56,418 nucleotides of DNA from CAYMKL01 sp964390805 (GTDB lineage Bacteria > Chloroflexota > Anaerolineae > VGOG01), in contig CAYMKL010000033.1 in assembly GCA_964390805.1 (NCBI GenBank), positions 1 to 56,418 on the forward strand. Reading direction: 5' to 3'. The notes under the pieces were generated by a model. That model saw only the letters and a program-made list of their open reading frames with translations, was not told where the DNA came from and did not search any database. The stretch's first letter is position 1; each line of letters starts with the position of its first letter. The position numbers were made by a program, and so were the translations under genes. Below are positions 27,324-36,476 of this stretch, piece after piece.

Positions 27324-28571
27324 TCATTGATTGACCAAACCCTGAATAGCGTCCAAGACTCGCTTCGAACTCCGCCCGTCGTCATAGTCGAGGAACTTCT
27401 CCATATATGCACCGCGCATGCGTGGGTCTATGACGAAATCTTGCAGGTCTGCATGGGACAAATCCCCTATCGCTATTGGAATCCTCCACCAGCTAGACAT
27501 GCCCGCGTAATTATATACGTGTCCTGCCCTGCCATGCCGCCACATTCTCGCATAAAGTGGAACCTCGCCTGTATTGTCGACAGCAGGACGATCAATACAG
27601 AGACTGTAACAACCGATAAATGCTGATTCGAAAACAGCTGTACTATAGAAATGGATACACAGGTTCGAGATTGACATGGCCTCCAGGATCGTTGCGGGAT
27701 AATATGACTCGTCGTAGAGAACCTTGTCGGCCATAGCTACGATCGCGGGGCGTAATGGGTCTTTGCGGCGCCCCTTTGCCAGAAGAAATGCGTCGTTACG
27801 ATCGCAGAAGCGGCGGATAGCAGTTGTAAGCGTCGAGTCGTTCCACCCATGTTTTACCAGGGGCCAGTGCTCAAATCCGCGGTGCAGGATCATGTTCAAA
27901 AACTGCAACGGACGATTGGGGGCAGCGAAGATGCGGGGCCAGGGCCCGTGCTGGTTTGCTAATGTAATTGGAAGCAACAGGACGACTGGCTTCTGTGGAG
28001 GGATATTCCACCGCTTTCGAACTTCAGCCGGATCAATATCTGATACCACATCTAGCTCCGGAAACCCGGTTAGTGCAACTCTAGGGACAACATTCGATTG
28101 GAATTGCTGGGAAATAGCCTTCCCCTGGGCTGCAAAGTATTCACGTGCCCAGCCTAGCCAAAAAGCCGAGTTAAGGCAAATGAGGTCCGATGAGCCCAGT
28201 TCAGTTGGGCTTCCATACAAGAATAAGTCCAGGCCACTGCTCTGCAATGTTACAAATCTGCTGGAGATAGCTGGAAGCTCAGAAGAGAAGAGCTTTGCTT
28301 TGGGCAACAAACTAATAATGGCCTCGACCGCTGCCTCTGCAACCAGTTGCCTTAGCTCGTCTTCTCCAGCATAGGTGCGATAATCTACAATGTATGAACC
28401 GAACGAGGGAACTTTCTCAAGATCCGGGAAGAGATAGCTTTTGACTCCAGTTCTGGGTGCGCCATAGTCATGCCAGCATGCCACCTCCCATCCACGACGC
28501 AGCGCCTCGACAATGATGGGGCCGTAGAACTTATAGCATGCAGAACGTCTAATGATGAACGCAATTCGCAT
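27324..28571 (-). CDS. CDP-glycerol-transferase/GT-B-like glycan protein
   Basis: A 415-residue protein that I place only by fold-like features. The N-terminus MRIAFIIRRSACYKFYGPIIVEALRRGWEVACWHDYG is a Rossmann start as in GT-B enzymes. Later come VVLLLPITLANQHGPWPR, GFEHWPLVKHGWND and VLYDESYYPATILEAMSISNLCIHFYSTAVFESAFIG, which match the end-domain pattern of CDP-glycerol glycerophosphotransferases and related capsule enzymes (S/T-rich loop then E). The ATG at 28571 is preferred over a TTG 15 bases upstream; neither has a good ribosome site. Substrate unknown. Confidence 0.5.
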   Translation of the reverse strand: MRIAFIIRRSACYKFYGPIIVEALRRGWEVACWHDYGAPRTGVKSYLFPDLEKVPSFGSYIVDYRTYAGEDELRQLVAEAAVEAIISLLPKAKLFSSELPAISSRFVTLQSSGLDLFLYGSPTELGSSDLICLNSAFWLGWAREYFAAQGKAISQQFQSNVVPRVALTGFPELDVVSDIDPAEVRKRWNIPPQKPVVLLLPITLANQHGPWPRIFAAPNRPLQFLNMILHRGFEHWPLVKHGWNDSTLTTAIRRFCDRNDAFLLAKGRRKDPLRPAIVAMADKVLYDESYYPATILEAMSISNLCIHFYSTAVFESAFIGCYSLCIDRPAVDNTGEVPLYARMWRHGRAGHVYNYAGMSSWWRIPIAIGDLSHADLQDFVIDPRMRGAYMEKFLDYDDGRSSKRVLDAIQGLVNQ

Positions 28572-28594
28572 AACTATACGTCGCAAGGTAATGC

Positions 28595-29287
28595 CTAAGT
28601 TTGTCGCCGTCGGTCTGTGGGCTTGGGCCTCTGATCGGGCAGTGGGTGCGTTTTCCCTATCTTTGCGGCGTATTCGGCGAGAGCCTTGGTGTCTTGTGTT
28701 TTGTTACTATCATGCATGCGGTACCGGTAGAAGGGGATATGCAGGTAGTGAATCTTGTAGTAATCTCCTAGTCTTGCTCTCAGCTCCTTCTCTTCCAGGT
28801 GTCGAAATTCTGGATTGTAGAGCCCTAGGCGGACCAGGAGATCGCGGCGATACATGATGCCGCATGAGATAGGATCCTGGTCAGCATATCTGCGCTCCAT
28901 CTCATTCTCATGCTCATCCACCAGGATGTAGTCGCAGGCTACGGCAAAAGCATCGTGGTTGGCCTCAAGATATGTGGACAGGAAGAGAATCGTGCTGGCG
29001 CTGATAAAGTCATCTGCATCCACTCGCATAACGAACTGACCAAGAGCAGCACGAATGCCAATGTTAGAGGCCTCCGCTACCCCCAAGTTCGTTTGGTTAG
29101 AGATCAGATGAAAGTTGGGCAGGCGTGAGAACCTTTGGATATTCTCGACTGTCCCGTCTGTGCTGGCGTCATCTACGACGATCACCTCAAACTGATTGGT
29201 GGGCAAGTTCTGCGACAGGCACGAGCGGACGGCCCGCTCAATGTACATACCATAGTTGTACGAGGCAACAATGATACTGACCTTCAT
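28595..29287 (-). CDS. GT2-family glycosyltransferase
   Basis: GT-A inverting glycosyltransferase of 230 residues. It opens MKVSIIVASYNYGMYIERAV, has VIVVDDASTDGT at residues about 35-46, and the metal-binding VMRVDADDF (DxD) near residue 92. No membrane segment is visible, so it acts in the cytoplasm on a lipid-linked glycan. Its ATG overlaps the stop of the NeuB-like gene. The last 20 residues are rich in K, R and P. Confidence 0.9.
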   Translation of the reverse strand: MKVSIIVASYNYGMYIERAVRSCLSQNLPTNQFEVIVVDDASTDGTVENIQRFSRLPNFHLISNQTNLGVAEASNIGIRAALGQFVMRVDADDFISASTILFLSTYLEANHDAFAVACDYILVDEHENEMERRYADQDPISCGIMYRRDLLVRLGLYNPEFRHLEEKELRARLGDYYKIHYLHIPFYRYRMHDSNKTQDTKALAEYAAKIGKTHPLPDQRPKPTDRRRQT

Positions 29288-30015
29288 AACGCACCTCCGA
29301 ATCCAACGTAAGCATATCCCCGCCGTTCCATAACCCGCACGTCATCCCAGAAGGCACGGATGGCTCGCAATTCCTCGAACGTCATACTACATGCATGTGC
29401 CTTCTCCGTTTCCTTCTGAAGCGAATGGCCGAGGGTATAGTGTTTCTCGATGATTTGCGCGCCGCGTGCGATGGCCACCATGCAGGCTGTGGTTCCCGGT
29501 GTATGGTCGCTATAGCCGGAGAAGAACGATGTGTTAAAGTCCGGCATCTCAACATCTTCCAATGTTGCTGGGTACTTGGCGACACAATACAAGTACTCAA
29601 CGTTAGGGGCGTCGAAAGGTAACTCTCGAGTTTGCCAGTCGAACATTCCCAGTGACACCAGGGTGCGCTTGCCAGTGTTCACCGCTTTTTGACAGAGGTC
29701 TGGGTAGCGCTCCAATGCAAGGCTAGCGATTTTCAAGATCGGGAACTCAAGCTGGAGACACCACTCCAGCCGTTCCTCGTCAAAGAACGAAGCAAAGAAA
29801 TCAATTCGCACCATATCGGCGTATTCCTTCAAACGTCTAAGCTCATCGAAAGACAAGCTTAGATAATGGTGGCGACGGTTGTTGTTCAGTCTCATAGGAT
29901 CGTAAAGTTGCACCTTCACTGCATGAGCACCGGCCATCTTTGATTGCAGAATCATCTGCTCAGCCACACCTAGATCGCCACTGTATTGTCCATGTAGTTC
30001 AGAGATTAAGTACAT
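29284..30015 (-). CDS. NeuB-like nonulosonate synthase, TIM barrel only
   Basis: A 243-residue NeuB-family protein. NeuB/LegI/PseI enzymes condense phosphoenolpyruvate with an N-acetylated sugar to make nine-carbon acids. Seen are GAHAVKVQLYDP at the start of the barrel, DFFASFFDE, FPILKIASLAL, and the signature FSGYSDHTPGTTACMVAIARGAQIIEKHYTLG (read in parts, about residues 165-196). Full-length enzymes have about 340 residues with a C-terminal SAF (antifreeze-like) domain that caps the active site; it is absent here. The ATG at 30015 has an ideal AGGAGGT five bases before it. A CMP-sugar transferase gene lies 1.7 kb upstream. The substrate and activity without SAF are uncertain. Confidence 0.8.
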   Translation of the reverse strand: MYLISELHGQYSGDLGVAEQMILQSKMAGAHAVKVQLYDPMRLNNNRRHHYLSLSFDELRRLKEYADMVRIDFFASFFDEERLEWCLQLEFPILKIASLALERYPDLCQKAVNTGKRTLVSLGMFDWQTRELPFDAPNVEYLYCVAKYPATLEDVEMPDFNTSFFSGYSDHTPGTTACMVAIARGAQIIEKHYTLGHSLQKETEKAHACSMTFEELRAIRAFWDDVRVMERRGYAYVGFGGAL

Positions 30016-30085
30016 GACCACCTCCTGTCTTTCCAAAGATGTAAATAGAGTCAACGTGATCCCATATCCTTGGGACACATTGGCG

Positions 30086-30976
30086 TCACGGACCCTCCCG
30101 CCCAATCTCAACTTCAGGATGGTACATATCCTCTGTACATTCCTGTCGGGCCTTCTCGATTCGACCCAAGTGGATGAGCTCACGAATGTAAGCGTGTTTG
30201 GCGTCCAGAAACTTGCGATATGCAGCCCGAGCTGCCGATTCACGTCCTCGATCAGAGCTCGCTGTGACCGAAGCTCTATGGAACCGCCGCGAGTATAACA
30301 CTTCCTGCGTGTTACCTATCCGATGGAACTTGACCAGACGCAAGAGGAGTTCTGTGTCGCCCGCCGCTACCAGAGAGCGGCCATCGGTTCCGCCAAAAGC
30401 TCGCAGCACTTGTGTCTTGAACACCAACGAGCCGTTCATGGCAATTATGTATGAATGATAATCCGGATCAGGACCGATGAATGACGGATAGAGGTTCTTG
30501 CGGTGCAAGTATCCATCTTCGCCGAGTTCGGCAGGAAAAGGTGAGGGGACCTCTTTGTGACCAGCAAGATAGGCGTCTGATTCAGCAAAGAACTCATCAA
30601 TACCCGTTCCACAGGCGACAACGTCTTCATGCTCGTCAAGGAAAGCCAGTTGTTGGGAGAGACGAGCGGGCCATGAGACGTCGTCGGCATCCTGGTGTGC
30701 GAAGTGTTCTCCCCTGGTGAAGTGCTTAAGGACAAAGTTCTTGCCTGCGTCAGTGCCTATTTGTCGGGAGAGGCGCATGACTCGGAGACGTGCGTCTGGG
30801 GATGTGTCACAAGCAGCCTCAAATGTTTGGTCTTTACTGGCATCATCTATGACAAACAGCTCCAAGTGGGCGTAATCCTGACCCAAAATGCTAAGGACTG
30901 CCTCTCCTACGGTGCTCTCGGCATTGCGCGCACAAAGAGCTACAGTGATCAACCTTGGAATCATCTCAAACTGCAT
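30086..30976 (-). CDS. GT2-family glycosyltransferase
   Basis: A 296-residue GT-A enzyme. It begins with ITVALCARNAESTVGEAVLSIL, followed by LFVIDDASKDQT and the metal-binding FAHQDADDVSWPARL at about residues 93-107. The ATG at 30976 lies just after AGAGGGGG and overlaps the methyltransferase gene by 11 bases; a Met at residue 5 is an alternative. It is one of two GT2 genes flanking the NeuB-like gene, so one may transfer the nonulosonate product or a neighbouring sugar. Confidence 0.88.
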   Translation of the reverse strand: MQFEMIPRLITVALCARNAESTVGEAVLSILGQDYAHLELFVIDDASKDQTFEAACDTSPDARLRVMRLSRQIGTDAGKNFVLKHFTRGEHFAHQDADDVSWPARLSQQLAFLDEHEDVVACGTGIDEFFAESDAYLAGHKEVPSPFPAELGEDGYLHRKNLYPSFIGPDPDYHSYIIAMNGSLVFKTQVLRAFGGTDGRSLVAAGDTELLLRLVKFHRIGNTQEVLYSRRFHRASVTASSDRGRESAARAAYRKFLDAKHAYIRELIHLGRIEKARQECTEDMYHPEVEIGREGP

Positions 30977-31715
30977 TTTCCCCCTCTCGAGCCAGGACTT
31001 GCATGCCGTTCCACCAGGTGGGGAAACGATTGGCCGGCGTGGGAAGGTCTAAGACAAGCCTGAAGTCAGTATGTTGTGCGAGAAAATCTCGATTAGCTTG
31101 AGCTATATGCTCAACATTTGTGTCATCCACAAGCACCATGCAACTGGGACTGAGATACTCTGCTACCTTGTTCAAGCTATTTAGATGTGCAGTGTAGCTA
31201 TGGTCCCCATCGTAGAAGTAGAACCCGATTGGAAATCCAAAGTGTTTCCGCCAGTTCAGCAACAGATCCCAGCAATCACCTTCAAAAAAGGCCGTCCGCC
31301 CTGACCTGATCCGTGCATATTCGCGGTAGAATACGGCTTTAGGATCGCCAAAGTCACGACCCAACGCATCTGGCCCACCGGAGAATCCCGTGTGTCCTGT
31401 ATACAGGGAGAAGTTGTCGTTACCCACACACAGTTTCTCCGGGTTGCCGACTACTCCGGCGAGAAAAGTGTAGCCTTGCCACACGCCAATATTGAGGTAA
31501 CCTTCATCCGGCCCCAGGAAGGATACCGCCATGTTGATCAGCAAGCCAATGTGTGTGGTTGACATCCGGCGTACTGTAAAGTCGAATTGGGTAACGTTAC
31601 GCAGCCGAGATAGTACCTCAGGATCATCAGCATTTAGCACAGCGTTAGGCAGATCAACCCAAGTTCGTTTGACACAAGACAGGAACCCTGAGACGTTCAC
31701 GTTGCTTTCTCCCAT
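30966..31715 (-). CDS. Methyltransf_24-type methyltransferase
   Basis: A 249-residue class I methyltransferase of the Methyltransf_24/TylF-like type. Motif I is YLNIGVWQGYTFLAGVVG (about residues 73-90), and the metal-associated acidic block is IGFYFYDGDHSYTAHLNSLNKVAEYL (about 164-189) with VLVDDTN. These enzymes usually methylate hydroxyls of sugars or small molecules with Mg2+. It overlaps the cytidylyltransferase gene by 19 bases, indicating a shared transcript. The acceptor is unknown. Confidence 0.7.
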   Translation of the reverse strand: MGESNVNVSGFLSCVKRTWVDLPNAVLNADDPEVLSRLRNVTQFDFTVRRMSTTHIGLLINMAVSFLGPDEGYLNIGVWQGYTFLAGVVGNPEKLCVGNDNFSLYTGHTGFSGGPDALGRDFGDPKAVFYREYARIRSGRTAFFEGDCWDLLLNWRKHFGFPIGFYFYDGDHSYTAHLNSLNKVAEYLSPSCMVLVDDTNVEHIAQANRDFLAQHTDFRLVLDLPTPANRFPTWWNGMQVLAREGENAV

Positions 31716-32314
31716 TCTGCCAACCGTGCCTGCAACTCCCCGGTCTCCTCTACTCGGCGAACGTCTTCTGCAGTGTGGACATCTATGTAGTCAGCCACGA
31801 ACACACCAGCCCAGATACTAAGTGTCTCCAGAAACACTGCATCCAATGACATGATTCTGAAGGCAGCATTTTGCATCAGGTTCTGATCAACCGAGAAAAT
31901 CTCTTTGCGATTATACTTGAAAAAGGTCTCCATGGCTTGATCCAGGTCAGTGGAGCTGACTTGCGGCGAGTTGGGTTGGACAGATAGCACGATATCTGGT
32001 TCAAGGTCAAGATGTCCCTGTACGAAGCGCACTCCGTGACGGATGACGTCCTGCTTGAAGATCGCATCCTCCGCCAGTCGCTGTGGCCGGTCAATGACTT
32101 CAGCCCCCGTTTCCAACGCTACCTGCTTGATGGCCGGATCCTCAGTAGATACAAACACGTGCTGTATGTATCTTGACCTTTTGCACGCCTGAACAGCCCA
32201 GAACAGCATGGGCCTTCCTGCAACCGGATAGATGTTCTTGCGGGGCAATCTCCTCGATCCACCGCGGGCTGGAATGATGGCCACGATCGACTTGTCAGTG
32301 CTCTTTGCTTTCAT
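31697..32314 (-). CDS. CMP-nonulosonate (acylneuraminate) cytidylyltransferase-like
   Basis: A 205-residue member of the NeuA/KdsB-like family that activates sugar acids with CTP. The signature IPARGGSRRLPRKNIYPVAGRP is at residues about 14-35 (arginine and lysine for CTP binding), with VFVSTEDPAI and LSVQPNSPQVSSTDLDQAM following. It is slightly shorter than usual (220-230). Together with the NeuB-like gene it suggests synthesis of a CMP-activated nine-carbon acid; which one is not shown. Confidence 0.82.
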   Translation of the reverse strand: MKAKSTDKSIVAIIPARGGSRRLPRKNIYPVAGRPMLFWAVQACKRSRYIQHVFVSTEDPAIKQVALETGAEVIDRPQRLAEDAIFKQDVIRHGVRFVQGHLDLEPDIVLSVQPNSPQVSSTDLDQAMETFFKYNRKEIFSVDQNLMQNAAFRIMSLDAVFLETLSIWAGVFVADYIDVHTAEDVRRVEETGELQARLAEWEKAT

Positions 32315-32394
32315 TTCTCCAGTCCAAATCTGCAGACTTGCCCCACTGCCATCTTGATGTCTGGCCTAGGGTGGAAAACTACTCTCTGCTGATG

Positions 32395-33165
32395 CTATGT
32401 CCGCACAGACCCTTGTTTATCGGCTAGTCTTCCGCGGATTCGGAATGCGTTGTTGCCCAGAGGTTCGTGAATCCAGCGTCGCGCCTGGAAGTGATAGAAC
32501 ACCTTGGATCTGCAGTGTTCATCATTGAAGTATTGATCGGAATACTCAGTCAGTCCATATTGCGAGTAATCATCATACGCCAAGCAATAAGCTCCATCGT
32601 GATAGTGTATGCTCTGGCCGGTTTTCTCGACATCAAATAGCTCAAAGACCACCAATGACTTGGCAATCTGCATCAGTCTCGTGATCTGATGAACCTTGGC
32701 CTCGCAAATTGGAATGTGCATCAGGAATCCTACTGTCAGTACCAGGTCGAACTCCTCAGCACGAAACCGGTCAAACAGGTCTGGGCGTAGAAAGTCATCA
32801 ACCCAAAGCGTGGGCGGCGGATTGTAGTTGAGCACTCTTTCTTTCGCGATGTTTATTGCCTCCTCGGAGATATCGAAGCCGTACATCTGGCACCCAAAAG
32901 CCTTATGTAGGTGATATAGATTTGACCCCACATTGCACCCCGGCTCCAGGACTCTTGAGTCGTGACCCAGCTTCATGATTTGGCCAGCTTCTTGCAGCTC
33001 CTTGATGACGCGGACTACGTTCTCTGATGTCTGCCGCCGCTTCGTGAAGTAGTTGCCGTATACGGACTCCCTATACGGGATGGGAATTCCAAAGACACGC
33101 CGGAACCGAATCTTCCGTACATATCTGTCTGTGCGCCACCATTCAGATGCCTTGTGAACGGACAT
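32395..33165 (-). CDS. SAM-dependent methyltransferase
   Basis: Class I methyltransferase, 256 residues. Motif I is VLEPGCNVGSNLYHL (about residues 71-85), MYGFDISEEAINIAKERV is motif II, and EFDLVLTVGFLMHIP is motif IV. A GAGGAG lies five bases before the ATG at 33165. The N-terminal 60 residues are basic and tyrosine-rich. Substrate unknown, probably a glycan sugar. Confidence 0.8.
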   Translation of the reverse strand: MSVHKASEWWRTDRYVRKIRFRRVFGIPIPYRESVYGNYFTKRRQTSENVVRVIKELQEAGQIMKLGHDSRVLEPGCNVGSNLYHLHKAFGCQMYGFDISEEAINIAKERVLNYNPPPTLWVDDFLRPDLFDRFRAEEFDLVLTVGFLMHIPICEAKVHQITRLMQIAKSLVVFELFDVEKTGQSIHYHDGAYCLAYDDYSQYGLTEYSDQYFNDEHCRSKVFYHFQARRWIHEPLGNNAFRIRGRLADKQGSVRT

Positions 33166-33189
33166 TGTTGCTCCTCAACTTGAACTTCT

Positions 33190-34347
33190 TCAATCTGCCC
33201 GTGCGGCCGTCTTGGCTGTTGTCAGGAGAATACCGGTCTCAATGTCGAGCAATCGCTCCAGGTCATAAGTGACCAGGGCACACTGCCGCGCTGCACGTCC
33301 GAGATCTTGCGCCCAGTTACCGCTATCAATGACACGCTCCAATTGTGCCACGATATCGGCGATGTCAGTAGGGTCGAACAACAACCCCGTCCTTTCGTGC
33401 TCTATCACCGCCCGATTGCCTTCGCAGTTCGATACGACGCAGGGCATGCCGCAACTCATGGCCTCGATCAGCACCTTGGGATGCCCCTCCAGCAACGAGG
33501 GCAGGACGAAAAGGTCGGCCTGGTTCATATAGTCAGGCAGGGCATGATGTGGCACAGTGCCCTCGAATGAGCACTCTATGTGTAACCGTATCGCTGTCTC
33601 CTCTAACCTATGCTGTAAGGGCCCCTCACCGACGATCTGCAGCCGGATGGCGCGACGTTTTCCCAATATGCTCAGCGCCTCCAGCAACCGCTTCAGGTTC
33701 TTCTGGCGTGTGAGCCGTCCGACGAACAGAATGGTCGTAACACCATTCTTGTTTCCGCGAGCTCGTTCCGAAGGAGCAAAAAGCGCCGTGTCTACGCCGT
33801 TGGGAATCAGGTGGATTCTGGCTGCCGGCGCAAACCGCTCCACGTAGGATGCCAGCTCCTGGGTGGTGACGATCACCTCCGCTGCCAGACGCAGCGCGAG
33901 CGGTTCCAGAAGGCGGAGGTAGAGACTGCTCAGGCGGCGACCCTCCACGTCGGCGAAGGCGTGGTAGCGGTAGCCATAGGTAGTGACGTAGGGCAGGCCA
34001 TACAACAGATGGGCAATCATTGCCGGGATCGCACCCGTGGCCTGGAAGACCCGCAGAACCCCACAGGCTTCAAACTGTGGCCGGCCGACGAAAGGTAGTT
34101 GAAAAGCGTACGCTCGATAGGGTGAGCGTCTGAGCTTGGGAACAAGTGACGTGCTGCTCAGGATGGCAGGGTCGTCGGTGTAGTCGGCCAGTATCTCCTG
34201 ATGATAACTGAAATAGAACAATCGCTCAAACTTCTTCAGGTAGGCAGGGAAGTAGTAATCTATTAGCCGCCCTGCCTGGCCGGTGGCTGCCATTGAGGCT
34301 AGACCACCACCCGCGGCTGGCAACAGCCCCAAGTTTGCCCGCTTCAT
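33190..34347 (-). CDS. GT4-family glycosyltransferase
   Basis: A 385-residue retaining glycosyltransferase. TTILFVGRLTRQKNLKRLLEAL and LQIVGEGPLQHRLEE mark the donor domain, and LPSLLEGHPKVLIEAMSCGMPCVVS gives the catalytic glutamate block. The ATG at 34347 is chosen because AAGGAGG lies eight bases upstream. The gap of 132 bases upstream holds no clear feature. Confidence 0.9.
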   Translation of the reverse strand: MKRANLGLLPAAGGGLASMAATGQAGRLIDYYFPAYLKKFERLFYFSYHQEILADYTDDPAILSSTSLVPKLRRSPYRAYAFQLPFVGRPQFEACGVLRVFQATGAIPAMIAHLLYGLPYVTTYGYRYHAFADVEGRRLSSLYLRLLEPLALRLAAEVIVTTQELASYVERFAPAARIHLIPNGVDTALFAPSERARGNKNGVTTILFVGRLTRQKNLKRLLEALSILGKRRAIRLQIVGEGPLQHRLEETAIRLHIECSFEGTVPHHALPDYMNQADLFVLPSLLEGHPKVLIEAMSCGMPCVVSNCEGNRAVIEHERTGLLFDPTDIADIVAQLERVIDSGNWAQDLGRAARQCALVTYDLERLLDIETGILLTTAKTAARAD

Positions 34348-34479
34348 CCTCCCCGCCTCCTTTGCCTGGCGGTGGAAGGTTGAGCAGCCACTCCACACTC
34401 ATACATGGCACAACGCAAGCGTGTCTTTACCACGCATTGTCCCAAGTAACACTTCATCATCGTATCAACGCGGCCAGGC

Positions 34480-35787
34480 TCATCGTTGCTCCGCCGTCAC
34501 ATCTGCATATACGGCTTCGAGGCGGTCGAGAGATCGTTCGGGGTCGAATTTCTGGTACAACCAGATACAACCCTGTTCGCCCATACGGACAGCCAGACGG
34601 AGGTCTGTTAGAAGGCAGATGATTGCTTCAGCTAAACCAGCGACGTCATGGCGATCTACAAGTAAGCCAGTCACTCCATCGGCAACCGTCTCAGGGATGC
34701 CACCGACACGGGTGGCAACCACTGGTGTTCCCACGCTCATGGCCTCCAGCAACACCCGTCCTTGCGCTTCAGGGGTGGAGGAGGGAAGGACCGCCAGACG
34801 CACCTCACGCATCAGAGATAACACCTGAGGGTTGGGCAACGGCGGCCACTGAACCACGTGCTGACGCAGATCCGGGCTGACGCTATCTTCTGCGCTACCC
34901 CGGCCTACGAACAGGAACATCGCCTCCGGCACGGCTGCAACGACCTGAGGGATCGCCGCCAGCAAGTCTGGCGTGCCCTTTCCCAGAGACTGCTTGCCCA
35001 CGTACAGGACTACTGAGTGTCCACGCAGGTCGTCCGCTCGAGGACGGCCGCCCCAATCGAAGGGGACTGGTTCGATCGGGGACGGGGGCAGATTATAGAT
35101 CACCTCGGTGTCCGGCAAGTTGCTGTGAGGCGCGGTAGTGTAGACGGTGCGAATGCCATCGGTGATGAACACCGCTTGGTCCATCCGAGCCAGGATGTAG
35201 CGACGCAGGGCGAGATCTACGCGTTGCCACACCACCGAGTGCAAAAGGAAGCGTAACCGGCGTCTCCAGGAGCGGCTGCCGACGTACTGGTCATAGAACT
35301 CGTGCGCGCAATGCCAGTATTTGCGCAGAAGATCACAATCGGCAGGCACGGTGTCTGCATCTTGCACGCAGATGGCGAACGGGCAGAGCGGAAATGTGTC
35401 GCGGATGGTCACCAGAGCAGGCAAACCAAGTGTCCGAGCCGCTAGCCAGGTGCCAGGCATACTGAACTTGTTCTGAGCATGCAGTACCGCCAGCTTTTCC
35501 GCCCTGGCTATACGAGCGACGTGCCAGGCCGAGTAGACGTAGAATAGGGGATTGCCCAAGTTACGGGTGGCTACAGGCATTGCGCCTTCCAACTTGATTG
35601 GGAAGGGGAAACGAAAGACAGAAAAGCCATCAAATTCCTCCCAGACAGACAGAGAGCCGTAGCTGGGCGTGACCACGATAACTCTGTGCCCCCGAGCGCC
35701 CAGGCCTTTGGCTAGGCGCAACGTGCTCCACTCCGCCCCACCCGGCGCAAAGGGCGGGAAGTACTCATTTGTCAGGCCGATGTTCAT
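34480..35787 (-). CDS. GT4-family glycosyltransferase
   Basis: A 435-residue GT-B enzyme. The acceptor domain starts MNIGLTNEYFPPFAPGGAEWSTLRLAKGL, typical of GT4. The donor domain has VVLYVGKQSLGKGTPDLLAAI and LPSSTPEAQGRVLLEAMSVGTPVVAT. The ATG overlaps the stop of the next upstream methyltransferase gene (ATGA), indicating coupling. Confidence 0.9.
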   Translation of the reverse strand: MNIGLTNEYFPPFAPGGAEWSTLRLAKGLGARGHRVIVVTPSYGSLSVWEEFDGFSVFRFPFPIKLEGAMPVATRNLGNPLFYVYSAWHVARIARAEKLAVLHAQNKFSMPGTWLAARTLGLPALVTIRDTFPLCPFAICVQDADTVPADCDLLRKYWHCAHEFYDQYVGSRSWRRRLRFLLHSVVWQRVDLALRRYILARMDQAVFITDGIRTVYTTAPHSNLPDTEVIYNLPPSPIEPVPFDWGGRPRADDLRGHSVVLYVGKQSLGKGTPDLLAAIPQVVAAVPEAMFLFVGRGSAEDSVSPDLRQHVVQWPPLPNPQVLSLMREVRLAVLPSSTPEAQGRVLLEAMSVGTPVVATRVGGIPETVADGVTGLLVDRHDVAGLAEAIICLLTDLRLAVRMGEQGCIWLYQKFDPERSLDRLEAVYADVTAEQR

Positions 35788-36455
35788 CGCTTACGACCTA
35801 TACCGATGATGCCGGGGCTGAAATCAATCCACAGCCGCCGGGCCAGTCGAGCCAATGGGTAACGCCCCAGAAAGGGCCTCATCTCCACCTCAAAGCCGGA
35901 ATCGAGCAGCAGTTGGCGCATGTTCCGCGAGGTGAAGTCTTTGGTGTCGTATCCTAGCTTTTGCCGCCCCGTGGCGTACAGGATCCTGCGCATGAAGTAG
36001 GACTTGTTAGACGTGGTGACGATGAGTTCGCCCCCGAGCCGCAGAACGCGGTGGGCTTCGGCGAAAAAGGCCCAGGGGTTGAACAGATGCTCAATCACCG
36101 TGCGCGAAAGCACCACATCAAACGCGTTGTCGGGAAAGGGGAGGTTCTTGTTCAAATCGGCTCGGAGCAGGATCGTCAGGCCATTGGCGCGGCAGTGCTC
36201 GATCAGTTCCGCCACAATCTCCAGGCAGATAACCTCATTGCCGGCGTTCTGTACCAGACGGGAGAAGTATCCGTTGCCTGCGCCAGCATCCAGCACCAGC
36301 TTTCCCTGGGGGATCAAAAGCAGGTCATCCTGGCTGATGGAACGACGAAATTCGTTCAGGTTAGCCGGTCGCCGGCCGGTGCCCTTGCGCCCCACATAGT
36401 AGTCGGCCATCAAGTCGGGATAGTTCTTGATACTGCTTCCTGGTTTGTGACTCAT
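35784..36455 (-). CDS. SAM-dependent methyltransferase (Methyltransf_11-like)
   Basis: A 223-residue class I methyltransferase. Motif I is LVLDAGAGNGYFSRLV (about residues 53-68), followed by VICLEIVAELIEHCRANG and AFDVVLSRTVIEHLFNPWAFFAEAHRVLRLGGEL, the usual Methyltransf_11 pattern. It is coupled to the GT4 gene downstream. Substrate unknown. Confidence 0.85.
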   Translation of the reverse strand: MSHKPGSSIKNYPDLMADYYVGRKGTGRRPANLNEFRRSISQDDLLLIPQGKLVLDAGAGNGYFSRLVQNAGNEVICLEIVAELIEHCRANGLTILLRADLNKNLPFPDNAFDVVLSRTVIEHLFNPWAFFAEAHRVLRLGGELIVTTSNKSYFMRRILYATGRQKLGYDTKDFTSRNMRQLLLDSGFEVEMRPFLGRYPLARLARRLWIDFSPGIIGIGRKR

Positions 36456-36476
36456 CTCAGATTCCGGTACCGATAC

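Noticed and set aside
30016..30243. N-terminal extension of the NeuB-like gene
   Set aside because: The ideal AGGAGGT before ATG 30015 and the start of NeuB homology there make the longer frame unlikely.
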